The notes: a model not told the origin generated them from the letters alone. 8,328 bases of DNA from an uncultured Angelakisella sp. (GCA_910585535.1 CAJUFK010000136.1:1-8328); one strand, 5' to 3'. Shown: positions 1-6,216, counted from the stretch's first letter. Made by a program: numbers and translations.

Positions 1-59
1 TCGAACCCACGACCTCTAGCGTGACAGGCTAGCGTTCTAACCAACTGAACTACCAGGCC
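1..59 (-). tRNA. tRNA-Asp (anticodon GTC), 3' end cut by window edge
   Basis: Read on the minus strand, the sequence folds as the first three quarters of a tRNA: a 7-nt acceptor 5' strand GGCCTGG (59-53), a D arm with GTTC/GAAC stem around AGTTGGTTA, an anticodon stem CTAGC/GCTAG enclosing the 7-nt loop CTGTCAC, a short variable region AGGTC, and the start of the T arm GTGGG-TTCGA. The anticodon is GTC (complement of 23-25), with T before it and A after it as expected, giving Asp. About 17 nt including the T-stem 3' half, the acceptor 3' strand and any encoded CCA lie outside the window. It has a promoter of its own (98-126) and is downstream of hslO on the same strand. Confidence 0.95.
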
Positions 60-97
60 ATGATCCGGCACCCGCCAGGGAACCGGGAACGATAATT

Positions 98-126
98 ATT
101 TTACTATAAATCTTCTCTGGTGTCAA
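98..126 (-). promoter_or_regulatory. Promoter for tRNA-Asp overlapping the hslO 3' end
   Basis: On the minus strand there is a perfect TTGACA -35 (121-126), a 17-nt spacer, and a TAAAAT -10 (98-103). The -35 lies inside the hslO coding sequence, the hslO stop codon (104-106) is in the spacer and the -10 starts right after it. Predicted transcription begins near 91, leaving a leader of roughly 30 nt before the tRNA 5' end at 59, for removal by RNase P. Sigma-70/SigA-type consensus match; start site not proven. Confidence 0.72.
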
Positions 127-1003
127 GTGTTTTTTCCGCGATCATTCCAAGAAGTTCTTCTTTCGGAAAAGTATACCGGCTGGGGCAGAAGTGGCAGCAA
201 AGTTCCGCCTTGCCGTCCTCCTCCGCCATCGCCTGGAGTTCCCTGGCGTCCAGGGACCGGAGAGCGGCGGCCATGCGCTCCCGGCTGCACCCGCAGCGGT
301 ATTCCACCATTCGAGTGTCCAAAATATGGGGGTCCATCCCTGCCAGGACCTGCCCGGCGATCTCCTCCGGGGTAAGGCCGGAGGTAAGCATCTGGGTCAC
401 CGAGGGGAGAAAGCTGACGTTTTGTTCCGCCTGCCGGATGTCCTCTTCCCCGGCCCCGGGAAGCAGCTGAAGGATCCAGCCCCCTGCCGCCTTTACCGTC
501 AGGTCCGGGTTCACCAGCACCCCCAGGGCGCAGGCGGTGGGGACCTGTTCGCTGTCGTGGAAGTATTGGGTGATGTCCTCGGCAATCTCCCCGGAGACCA
601 GGGGCACCAAACCCACGTAGGGCTCCCCCATGCCAAGGTCTTTCACCACAAAGAGGTTGCCGTTTTTCCCCACCGCCCCGGAGACGTCCAGTTTGCCTTG
701 GGGATTCAGGGGGAGTTCCACAATGGGGTTGGCGGCGTAGGCTTTGGCGTTGCCCCCGGCGTCAGCCACTGCGATCACCGAGCCGGCGGGGCCGTCGGCG
801 GTGATCCGCAGCGTCACCGAACCCTTTTCTCCTTTGAGCATCGACCCCATAATGGAGGCAGCGGTGAGGAGTCTTCCTGCGGCGGCGGTTACCACCGCAC
901 TGGGCTGGTGGTACTGCTCCAGGACAGACACCATATCGGTGGAGTCCAGGGCCCAGCAGACGGCGGACCCGTTTTCCGAGATCCCACGAACTAGTTTTCC
1001 CAT
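104..1003 (-). CDS. hslO: Hsp33 redox-regulated molecular chaperone
   Basis: This encodes a 299-residue protein of the Hsp33 family, a cytosolic holdase chaperone activated by oxidative unfolding stress. The C-terminal zinc-switch motif is complete: Cys237-x-Cys239, then Cys270-x-x-Cys273, 30 residues later; an extra Cys269 sits beside the last pair. In known Hsp33 these four cysteines hold zinc when reduced and form disulfides under oxidation, exposing the client-binding surface. Length is normal for the family (about 290-300). A longer open frame runs upstream to 1291, but the family start MGKLVRG at 1003 has an AAGGAGA ribosome site (1011-1017) with 7-nt spacing. It begins 4 bp after the methyltransferase stop, so it is probably the last gene of the yerC-methyltransferase-hslO operon. 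Its 3' end contains the tRNA-Asp promoter. Confidence 0.97.
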   Translation of the reverse strand: MGKLVRGISENGSAVCWALDSTDMVSVLEQYHQPSAVVTAAAGRLLTAASIMGSMLKGEKGSVTLRITADGPAGSVIAVADAGGNAKAYAANPIVELPLNPQGKLDVSGAVGKNGNLFVVKDLGMGEPYVGLVPLVSGEIAEDITQYFHDSEQVPTACALGVLVNPDLTVKAAGGWILQLLPGAGEEDIRQAEQNVSFLPSVTQMLTSGLTPEEIAGQVLAGMDPHILDTRMVEYRCGCSRERMAAALRSLDARELQAMAEEDGKAELCCHFCPSRYTFPKEELLGMIAEKTLDTREDL

Positions 1004-1007
1004 TTGC

Positions 1008-1763
1008 TTATCTCCTTCTGGCGACGTAAACGATGCGCTCTTCTCCGGGCCCAGGGGGTGCGACGGTGTAGTCCCCCCGGGTCTCCAGCAGCTCGAAGCC
1101 GGTGTCTTGGAGGAGGGCGGCGATCTCCTCCTGGGGGAAGGCCACCTCCCGGAAGCTTTCGCTGTACCGGCGGTAGCGGTCCCCCTTCTCCCAGACGAAA
1201 AAGTCCAGATCGATGAGAACGCCGTTATCCCCGTTCTTGGAATCCCAAGCGTTCTGCCAGATGCAGCAGACCTCCTGGGTCTCCCGGACAAAGGTGCTGC
1301 CCCCCAGGCGGTTTTTGTGCTTTTCCGGGGTGTTCATATCAAAGAGGAACAGACCGCCTGGTTCGGTGAAGAGCCAGACCCGGTGGAACACCTCCCCAAT
1401 GGCTTCCTTCCCCGGCAGGTGGTTGAGGCTGTCCAGGGTACAAAGGGTGGTATCCACCGTTCCGTACAGGTCCAGCCCGGTCATCTCCTGGCATAGGTAG
1501 AGGATGGGCGGGACAAGGCCGGCGCTTTTGCTCATGGCTTGGGCCAGCATCTCTTGGGAGCCGTCCACGGCGATGACCTCCACCCCCTGCCGGGCAAGGC
1601 TGACCGCCAGGGAACCGGTGCCGCAGGCTAAATCGAGGACAAGCCGAAACCTGCCCCCGTGCTTTTCCGCCAGTTTTTTCAGATACTCCCCCTTGGCCCG
1701 GTAGTCCACATCAGCGGTAAGGCTGTCATAGTACCGGGCAAAGGCTTCCTCATACCCTGCCAT
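1008..1763 (-). CDS. Class I SAM-dependent methyltransferase
   Basis: A 251-residue soluble protein with a Rossmann methyltransferase fold. Motif I is VLDLACGTG at residues 42-50. The acidic residue expected to bind the SAM ribose is Asp67, in VIAVDGS. A TLDSLNHL stretch near residues 109-116 follows strand 4, as in many small Firmicutes methyltransferases. The substrate cannot be told from sequence. The ATG at 1763 is preferred: it has a close GAGGA site, gives a family-like N-terminus (MAGYEEAFARYYDSL) and overlaps the end of yerC by 14 bp, which suggests translational coupling. An alternative upstream ATG at 1811 would overlap yerC by 62 bp and add a non-conserved-looking leader. The last codons contain the hslO ribosome site. 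Confidence 0.9.
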   Translation of the reverse strand: MAGYEEAFARYYDSLTADVDYRAKGEYLKKLAEKHGGRFRLVLDLACGTGSLAVSLARQGVEVIAVDGSQEMLAQAMSKSAGLVPPILYLCQEMTGLDLYGTVDTTLCTLDSLNHLPGKEAIGEVFHRVWLFTEPGGLFLFDMNTPEKHKNRLGGSTFVRETQEVCCIWQNAWDSKNGDNGVLIDLDFFVWEKGDRYRRYSESFREVAFPQEEIAALLQDTGFELLETRGDYTVAPPGPGEERIVYVARRR

Positions 1764-2052
1764 CTTCCTCGTCCAAGCGCTGGAAAATGGCCTCGTAGCC
1801 GTCTGCGCCATAGTTCAGTGAACGGTTTACCCGGCTGATGGTGGCGGTGCTGGCCCCGGTGGCCTGGACGATCTCACTGTACACCTGATGATCCCGAAGC
1901 ATTTTGGCAACCTGGAGCCGCTGGGAGAGGGCTTTCAGCTCCTGGACTGTGCAAAGATCATCAAAAAAACGGTCGCACTCCTCTATATTCTGTAGAGATA
2001 GTACGGCTCGGTAAAGATATTCCACGTTGGCATCCTTCAGTTTTGGATTCAT
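1750..2052 (-). CDS. yerC: YerC/YecD-family TrpR-related DNA-binding protein
   Basis: A 100-residue, mostly helical protein resembling the TrpR-related YerC/YecD family of Firmicutes (B. subtilis YerC is of similar length). A helix-turn-helix is visible at about residues 57-80: VYSEIVQATGASTATISRVNRSL, preceded by the long helix with ELKALSQRLQVAKML that pairs subunits in TrpR-like repressors. Members are small putative transcription factors; regulon and ligand are unknown here. The ATG at 2052 is chosen because AAGGAGG (2064-2070) lies at suitable spacing; the longer frame from a GTG at 2064 would place the start inside the ribosome site. It is the first gene of a probable three-gene operon, divergent from the DUF1266-like gene. 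Confidence 0.9.
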   Translation of the reverse strand: MNPKLKDANVEYLYRAVLSLQNIEECDRFFDDLCTVQELKALSQRLQVAKMLRDHQVYSEIVQATGASTATISRVNRSLNYGADGYEAIFQRLDEEDGRV

Positions 2053-2063
2053 TTGGAAGTACA

Positions 2064-2070
2064 CCTCCTT
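2064..2070 (-). promoter_or_regulatory. Ribosome binding site of yerC (decides start)
   Basis: AAGGAGG on the minus strand, directly followed by TG. It overlaps the first base of a possible GTG start at 2064, so the in-frame ATG at 2052 is the usable start. Confidence 0.75.
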
Positions 2071-2077
2071 ACGGTAC

Positions 2078-2106
2078 AGTTTACCATTTCAGCGCAAAAA
2101 AGTAAA
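2078..2106 (-). promoter_or_regulatory. Promoter of the yerC-methyltransferase-hslO operon
   Basis: On the minus strand: -35 TTTACT (2101-2106), 17-nt spacer, -10 TAAACT (2078-2083), with an extended -10 TGG directly before it. Transcription would start near 2071, leaving a very short leader in front of the ribosome site at 2064-2070. No other convincing promoter precedes yerC. Confidence 0.55.
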
Positions 2107-2135
2107 GAGGGGTTTTCCAAAAAATTGCACACCCT

Positions 2136-2162
2136 GGGCCGAAGATTTTACCTGGACGGCCC
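2136..2162. repeat. GC inverted repeat between divergent promoters
   Basis: GGGCCG (2136-2141) and CGGCCC (2157-2162) form a perfect 6-bp inverted repeat with a 15-nt spacer. It lies between the two divergent promoters of the 2053-2254 gap. No T-run follows on either strand, so it is not an obvious terminator. It could be an operator or chance; the evidence is weak. Confidence 0.3.
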
Positions 2163-2194
2163 TTAGCCGCAGAGCGCCGGGCAGGGTCTGGTTA

Positions 2195-2223
2195 TTGCCT
2201 ATTTAGGGGTATTTTGGTATAAT
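2195..2223 (+). promoter_or_regulatory. Promoter of the DUF1266-like membrane protein gene
   Basis: -35 TTGCCT (2195-2200), 17-nt spacer and perfect -10 TATAAT (2218-2223) with an extended TGG directly upstream. The predicted start is near 2230, about 25 nt before the ATG at 2255. This is one of the clearest promoter matches in the window. Confidence 0.75.
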
Positions 2224-2254
2224 AAAGGCATTATCGTGGGAAAGGATGTTTGTT

Positions 2255-3505
2255 ATGGCAGTTTCTATTGCAAAAGTCTACCGCCCCTGGTTCCTCCGCC
2301 GGTTTGTCTCCGCTCTCCTCTGGGCGGCGGTCTGGTGCGGAGGCGGTATTGCCGCCATCGAATTCTTCTACGGCCCCGGGACCGGATTCGCCCAAACCCA
2401 CCCCTACCTGATGGGGGGCCTCACCGCCGTCTTTCTGGTGGCTGCCCCGGTTTCCTTGGGCTTCTTTCTGGCCCGGCTCCTGACCCTCTTCCGGTGGCGG
2501 GGACGGCTGAGAAAGCAGATCCGCCGGTACCTTTCCCCAGAGGAGACCCGGGACCCTCTTGCCCTGGTGGAGGCCGATCTGAAATGCCAGCTTTTCGGCG
2601 TCTCAGAGATCCTCCTGGGCCGGGACTGGGTGGTCTTCCCCGGCCAGGCCATGAAGCGGGACGCCATTGTAGGCGTCTACACTACCGACCTCTCCCGCTT
2701 CTCCCTCTCCAAACGGACCCGGATCACCCTGGTGGACGAGGCCGGGGAGCTGATCTCCTACGAGTCCAGGCCGGGGAGCGCCGGCGCCGAAGCCGATTTC
2801 CTCCGGGCCACCCACCCCGACGCCGCCCGGGGGGACTTCCGGGAGTACACCTTCTTCCTCCAAAAGGAGGGGGACAGGCCGGACCGCCGCAAGCTCCGGA
2901 CCCCGGCCAAAACCACCTACCTGGGAGTTTCCAAATGGGACCGCAACCCCATCCTGGAGGAAAACCCCATCTCCGGCCGGTACGAGCGGTGGCTTTTGGC
3001 CTCCTACGCCCCCTACATCCTGGCGGATCCCTACCGCCACGGGGATTTTGACCACGCCGGGGGTTGGGAGCGCACCGTTCTCCAGGAGCGGATCGCCCGG
3101 TTTGTTTTGGATGATCCCTGGGAGGTTCGGAACAAAGAGGAACTGCTGGAGACGGTGGAACACCTGGTGACCACCGGGGAGCAGCTCCGGGACGGCTGGC
3201 AGCTGGGCCGGGCCACCATGGTGCTGGGCTTTGGGTACATCGCCGGGTACCTTACCCGCCGGGAACTGCTGGTCTTTTCCCTCCCCGCCGGGGAGGCCAT
3301 CCAGCGGACCTTCTCCGGCTGGGAGGAGCTTCACGAGAGCTACCTGAAAAGCTACGAGGAATGGAGCAAAAAGTACAAATCCCGGAATCTGCGCCGCCAG
3401 GCCTATGAGGGGCTGATAAGGGATCCGGCCTCCATCCTCAACACAACCCCCTTTGGGATGGACCTTCGGGCAGCGTGCCGGGAGGCGGAGGTGGGGCTGG
3501 AGTAA
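2255..3505 (+). CDS. Two-helix membrane protein with DUF1266-like C-terminal domain
   Basis: A 416-residue protein of unknown function. Two hydrophobic helices are visible at about residues 17-38 and 52-79, with basic residues before the first and after the second (RWRGRLRKQIRRYL), so N-terminus and bulk are probably cytoplasmic. Residues about 80-170 look like a small beta-rich domain (GRDWVVFPG, DAIVGVYTTD, RITLVDEAGELISYES). Residues about 255-375 resemble DUF1266: a tryptophan-containing helix, ELLETVEHLVTTGEQ, a GWQLGRATMVLGFGYIAGYLTRRE segment and a WEELHESYLKSYEEW end. The assignment is by eye. The ATG at 2255 is preferred over one at 2246 because AAAGGA (2241-2246) then has normal spacing. 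It is monocistronic behind its own promoter, ends in hairpins, and faces the AbrB-family gene. Confidence 0.85.
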   Translation: MAVSIAKVYRPWFLRRFVSALLWAAVWCGGGIAAIEFFYGPGTGFAQTHPYLMGGLTAVFLVAAPVSLGFFLARLLTLFRWRGRLRKQIRRYLSPEETRDPLALVEADLKCQLFGVSEILLGRDWVVFPGQAMKRDAIVGVYTTDLSRFSLSKRTRITLVDEAGELISYESRPGSAGAEADFLRATHPDAARGDFREYTFFLQKEGDRPDRRKLRTPAKTTYLGVSKWDRNPILEENPISGRYERWLLASYAPYILADPYRHGDFDHAGGWERTVLQERIARFVLDDPWEVRNKEELLETVEHLVTTGEQLRDGWQLGRATMVLGFGYIAGYLTRRELLVFSLPAGEAIQRTFSGWEELHESYLKSYEEWSKKYKSRNLRRQAYEGLIRDPASILNTTPFGMDLRAACREAEVGLE

Positions 3506-3524
3506 CGGCCGGGGCAGAGGCGGC

Positions 3525-3562
3525 AAAAGGCGGGGAGCCATGGTGGCCCTCCGCCTTTCTTC
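3525..3562 (+). terminator. Hairpin terminator of the DUF1266-like gene
   Basis: AAAGGCGG (3526-3533) pairs with CCGCCTTT (3551-3558), extended by GG/CT and GCC/GGC with one mismatch around a 5-nt loop (3540-3544). It begins about 20 nt after the stop at 3503-3505. The 3' side ends TTTCTTC, a modest T-run. On the other strand the hairpin is followed by TTTTGCC, so it may also stop minus-strand transcription. Confidence 0.55.
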
Positions 3563-3573
3563 ATATGGAAAAG

Positions 3574-3595
3574 CCCCCGCCAGAAAGGACGGGGG
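3574..3595 (-). terminator. Hairpin terminator of the AbrB-family gene
   Basis: CCCCCG (3574-3579) pairs with CGGGGG (3590-3595), with an inner CC/GG pair around loop AGAAA and a bulged A. It is 10 bp beyond the stop of the minus-strand gene ending at 3606. Read on the minus strand it is followed by CTTTTCC, a short T-run, fitting an intrinsic terminator. Confidence 0.6.
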
Positions 3596-3605
3596 AAGTC
3601 AGGCC

Positions 3606-4679
3606 CTATCCAAAGAGATGTACCACCAAGTTGACAATATTGGGGAAGCAGACCACAACGATAATCATTCGCAAGATTTGGATGAAGCAGACGTCGGGGC
3701 TGTCCACCCCCACATCGGAGGAGATAAGGGCCATATCCGAAGCCCCGGCAGGGGTGGCGATCAGCATGGCCTCCGCCCGGTTCAGATGGGTGATCCGGGG
3801 CAGCAGCCAGCCCATAAAGAAGCAGTTGATAAGGTAGAGGCCCAGCAGCACCGCCGCCGGAAGGACCAGATACCGCAGATCGGCCAGTTCCTGGCGGCCG
3901 AAGGCGCAGCCGATGTAACAGCCGGTGAGAATCTGGGCTGTCCTTTTGAGCCACCGGGGGACAAAGGCCCGGCCCCAGACCAGCTTATAGACCAGAACGC
4001 TGACAGTGGAAAAGAGGATGGTCCCCGCCGGGATGCCGGTGGCCTTGCCCAAAAAGCCAAAGACCGAACCCACCACCATGGTAAGAAGGATGACCACGGG
4101 ACCCTTGGCCTCGGAGGGGGCTTTGGCAGGGGCAGAAGCGGGAACGGCGGGGACGGGGGCCGCCGGAGGGACCGAAACTGCCGCAGGCTCCTTGGCCCCT
4201 GCCACCTTGGCGATGATAAGGGGGAAGCAGCCCACCCCCACAGCCATCCGCACAAACTGGAGAACCGCCACGTAGGGCACCTTAGCCCCCAAATCGGCGG
4301 CAATAATGGGCATATCGCTCATCCCCCCGGGGACGCAGCACATGAGGCTGGTGAGAAGATCCATCTGGGAGATGCGGTAGATGAGAAAGCCCGCCCCCAG
4401 GTTGAGGATCAGGTACCCGGTGATGAGGATGCCCAGGGGCTTTAGGATCCGGGGGAGGTTCTTCATGTCCTCCCGGCTCACCGAACAGCCGATGAAAGAG
4501 CCCGCCGTGATCTGGGCCACCGTCCGGGCCAGGCCGGGAAAGCTGGCGGCCTGGGCGGTGATGTTCAGCGCCGCCACCCCGATAATCGCCCCGACGATAA
4601 GCCCCCCGGGGAACTTCAGCTTAAAGAACAGGTACCCCACGGCCACACCCACCGCCAGGGTCAAAAGAACGTTACCCAT
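3606..4679 (-). CDS. AbrB-family duplicated integral membrane protein (putative transporter)
   Basis: A 357-residue, very hydrophobic protein of the membrane AbrB family (sometimes mislabelled ammonia monooxygenase or 'AbrB regulator'; unrelated to the Bacillus transition-state regulator AbrB). It has two homologous halves. Each carries a run of helices and a signature: VPGGMSDMPIIAADLG in half one, TPAGASDMALISSDVG in half two, both followed by Q-x-x-RM and CFP. The halves are joined by an Ala/Pro-rich linker at about residues 160-192. The repeat layout recalls secondary transporters, but the family's substrate is not established. Start ATG at 4679 has AGGAGG with 8-nt spacing and begins with a hydrophobic helix; a longer open frame to 4808 runs through the promoter region and is unlikely. 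It is divergent from the MmgE/PrpD-hydratase genes, so uptake or export of their substrate is a reasonable inference. Confidence 0.88.
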   Translation of the reverse strand: MGNVLLTLAVGVAVGYLFFKLKFPGGLIVGAIIGVAALNITAQAASFPGLARTVAQITAGSFIGCSVSREDMKNLPRILKPLGILITGYLILNLGAGFLIYRISQMDLLTSLMCCVPGGMSDMPIIAADLGAKVPYVAVLQFVRMAVGVGCFPLIIAKVAGAKEPAAVSVPPAAPVPAVPASAPAKAPSEAKGPVVILLTMVVGSVFGFLGKATGIPAGTILFSTVSVLVYKLVWGRAFVPRWLKRTAQILTGCYIGCAFGRQELADLRYLVLPAAVLLGLYLINCFFMGWLLPRITHLNRAEAMLIATPAGASDMALISSDVGVDSPDVCFIQILRMIIVVVCFPNIVNLVVHLFG

Positions 4680-4723
4680 ACAAAAAACCTCCTCGGTCAA
4701 ACCGACCTCTCCGGCAGCATAGA

Positions 4724-4740
4724 TATAGAAAAAATCTATA
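4724..4740. promoter_or_regulatory. Candidate operator: AT inverted repeat in the abrB-family leader
   Basis: TATAGA and TCTATA are perfect 6-bp arms around AAAAA. The core ATAG-N7-CTAT has the T-N11-A form seen in many LysR-type binding sites. It lies between the minus-strand promoter and the AbrB-family ATG. No LysR regulator is present in the window, so this is a suggestion only. Confidence 0.3.
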
Positions 4741-4762
4741 CCGTGGCCAAAGAAATTTCGAT

Positions 4763-4791
4763 TTGATTTATACCACGCTCTATTATATAAT
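4763..4791 (+). promoter_or_regulatory. Promoter of the MmgE/PrpD-hydratase operon
   Basis: -35 TTGATT (4763-4768), 17-nt spacer, perfect -10 TATAAT (4786-4791). Start expected near 4798, giving a leader of about 65 nt before the GTG at 4863. The -10 is part of the palindrome TATTATATAATA (4781-4792), which also supplies the -10 of the opposing promoter. Confidence 0.7.
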
Positions 4792-4810
4792 AAAGCTGTA
4801 GATTTCACAA
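4782..4810 (-). promoter_or_regulatory. Promoter of the AbrB-family gene, overlapping the opposing promoter
   Basis: On the minus strand: -35 TTGTGA (4805-4810), 17-nt spacer, perfect -10 TATAAT (4782-4787). Start expected near 4775, giving a leader of about 95 nt that holds the inverted repeat at 4724-4740. Its -10 overlaps that of the plus-strand promoter by 2 bp. Confidence 0.6.
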
Positions 4811-4847
4811 GTGGGTACCGGAAAAAGCTTCAAAATCTTTCCTTGCT

Positions 4848-4853
4848 AGGAGG
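4848..4853 (+). promoter_or_regulatory. Ribosome binding site of the MmgE/PrpD gene (decides GTG start)
   Basis: AGGAGG, 9 nt before GTG at 4863. An ATG at 4861 overlaps that GTG but is followed at once by TGA, so it cannot be the start; GTG is the only sensible choice. Confidence 0.85.
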
Positions 4854-4862
4854 CTGGACGAT

Positions 4863-6216
4863 GTGAGCGAATTACGGGAACTTGCCCGGTTCCTTTCCGG
4901 GCTGCGCTGGGAGGACGTCCCGGAGGAGGTCCGGAAAACCGTCCGCCTGCTGCTGCTGGACAACCTGGGAGCGGCTTTGGGGGCGGCAAAGGCCCCTCTT
5001 CCCGGGGCGGTCGCCGGGGTCTATCTACCCCTTGCCGGGGAGAAGGGCCGGGTGAGCCTGTGGGGCCGGGGGACGAAGGCCCCGCTGACCACGGCGGTGT
5101 TCCTCAATGCCCTGGCGGGGGACGCTTTGGGACTGGACGACCTGCACACCGGGTCCAAGACCCACATTGGGGTGGTGGTGATCCCCGCCGCCTGGGGGCT
5201 GGCGGAACAGCTGGGCTGCAGCGGGGAGGAGCTTCTCCTGGCGGTGGTCTGCGGGTACGAGGCCATGGCCCGGGTGGGCAAGGCTTTGGGGGTCTCCTCC
5301 CACCGGAAGCAGGGCTGGCACGCCACTGCCACCGCCGGGACCTTTGGGGCCGCGGCGGCCTGCGGGAAGCTTCTGGGGCTGGACGAGGAGGAAATGACCT
5401 CCGCCCTGGGGCTGGCGGGGAGCCAGTCCTTTGGGGTATGGGCCTTTCTGGGGGATGGAACCAACAGCAAGTCTCTGAATCCGGCACGGGCCGCTGTCAG
5501 CGGCTGCGAGGCGGCTCTTCTGGCCAAGGCCGGAATGACCGGACCGGAGCATATCCTCACCGCCCCGGACGGAGGGCTTCTCACCGCTATGACCCGGGAG
5601 GGAGACGCCGCCCAGGCGGCCAAGGACCTTGGAACTGTCTGGGAGATCCTGCAGATGGATAACCGGCCTTATCCCTGCGCCCGAAGCACCCACGGGGCGG
5701 TGGACGGGGCTTTGGCCCTGCGCCGGGAACACAGGCTGTCTCCCGGGGAGATCGACTGGGTATGGGTGGATACTTACCAGGTGGGATTTCAGCAATGCGG
5801 CTGCGGGGAAGGGAGCTTACGGCCCAGAACGCCGGCCCAGGCGAAGTTTTCCACACCGTACTGCGTAGCCTGCGGACTGCTTTACGGGGAGGGGGCTTCC
5901 CCATTTCACACCGGAATGGATCTTAAAGCCGGAGGTCCAGGAATTTTTGCCTCGGATTGCGGTAACGGAGGACAGCGGGCTGACGGGGGCCTATCCCAGG
6001 CACTGGGGGAGCCGGGTCACGGTGGAATGCCGGGACGGGCGGCGGCTTTCGGTGGAGGTCACAGATGCTTCAGGGAGTGTGGACAATCCGCTGACCCAGG
6101 AGCAGGTGCAGGCCAAGGCTCTGGGGCTTATCCGGGAAAGTCACGGGGAGAAGGCGGAGGCCATTGCAGAGGCCATTCTGGCGTTGGATCAGGCGGCCGT
6201 CCTGCCGGAGCTGTGA
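4863..6216 (+). CDS. MmgE/PrpD-family protein with apparent frameshift near its C-terminus
   Basis: Members of this family include 2-methylcitrate dehydratase, cis-aconitate decarboxylase and iminodisuccinate epimerase; which reaction applies here is unknown. The first ~343 residues match the family: DDLHTGSKTHIG, GYEAMARVGKAL, GWHATATAGTFGAAAA, NSKSLNPARAAVSG and AKFSTPY. By eye, Asp92/93, His101, His153 and Lys203 correspond to catalytic residues described in cis-aconitate decarboxylase. At the G-rich run 5886-5895 the frame breaks. The family-like sequence continues in the next frame (LPHFTPEWILKPEVQEFLPRIAV) to TGA at 6214-6216, for a restored length of about 450 residues, normal for the family. 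As written, translation stays in the first frame to TAA at 6267-6269, giving a 468-residue product with a glycine-rich nonsense tail. GTG start. First gene of an operon with the hydratase. It may be a pseudogene, a frameshift site or a sequence error. Confidence 0.87.

Noticed and set aside
191..994. A 267-codon plus-strand frame opposite hslO.
   Set aside because: Antisense to a well-supported Hsp33 gene; no ribosome site and low-complexity composition.
1004..1291. N-terminal extension of Hsp33 to a start at 1291.
   Set aside because: The extension overlaps the methyltransferase gene, is Arg/Ser/Pro-rich and unlike Hsp33; the start at 1003 has a good ribosome site.
2236..3051. A 271-codon plus-strand frame overlapping the DUF1266-like gene.
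   Set aside because: Arg/Pro/Gly-rich off-frame shadow of the real gene, typical of high-GC DNA.
2603..3541. A 312-codon minus-strand open frame opposite the DUF1266-like gene.
   Set aside because: Pro/Gly-rich antisense shadow that runs through both the gene and its terminator hairpin; no protein family features.
3453..4445. A 330-codon plus-strand frame opposite the AbrB-family gene.
   Set aside because: His/Asp/Gly-rich antisense shadow crossing the terminator region; the minus-strand frame has clear family motifs and transmembrane segments.
5947..6216. A separate small gene starting at TTG 5947.
   Set aside because: Its sequence is the displaced C-terminus of the MmgE/PrpD protein, and the same frame reads family-like sequence from about 5893; no ribosome site precedes 5947.
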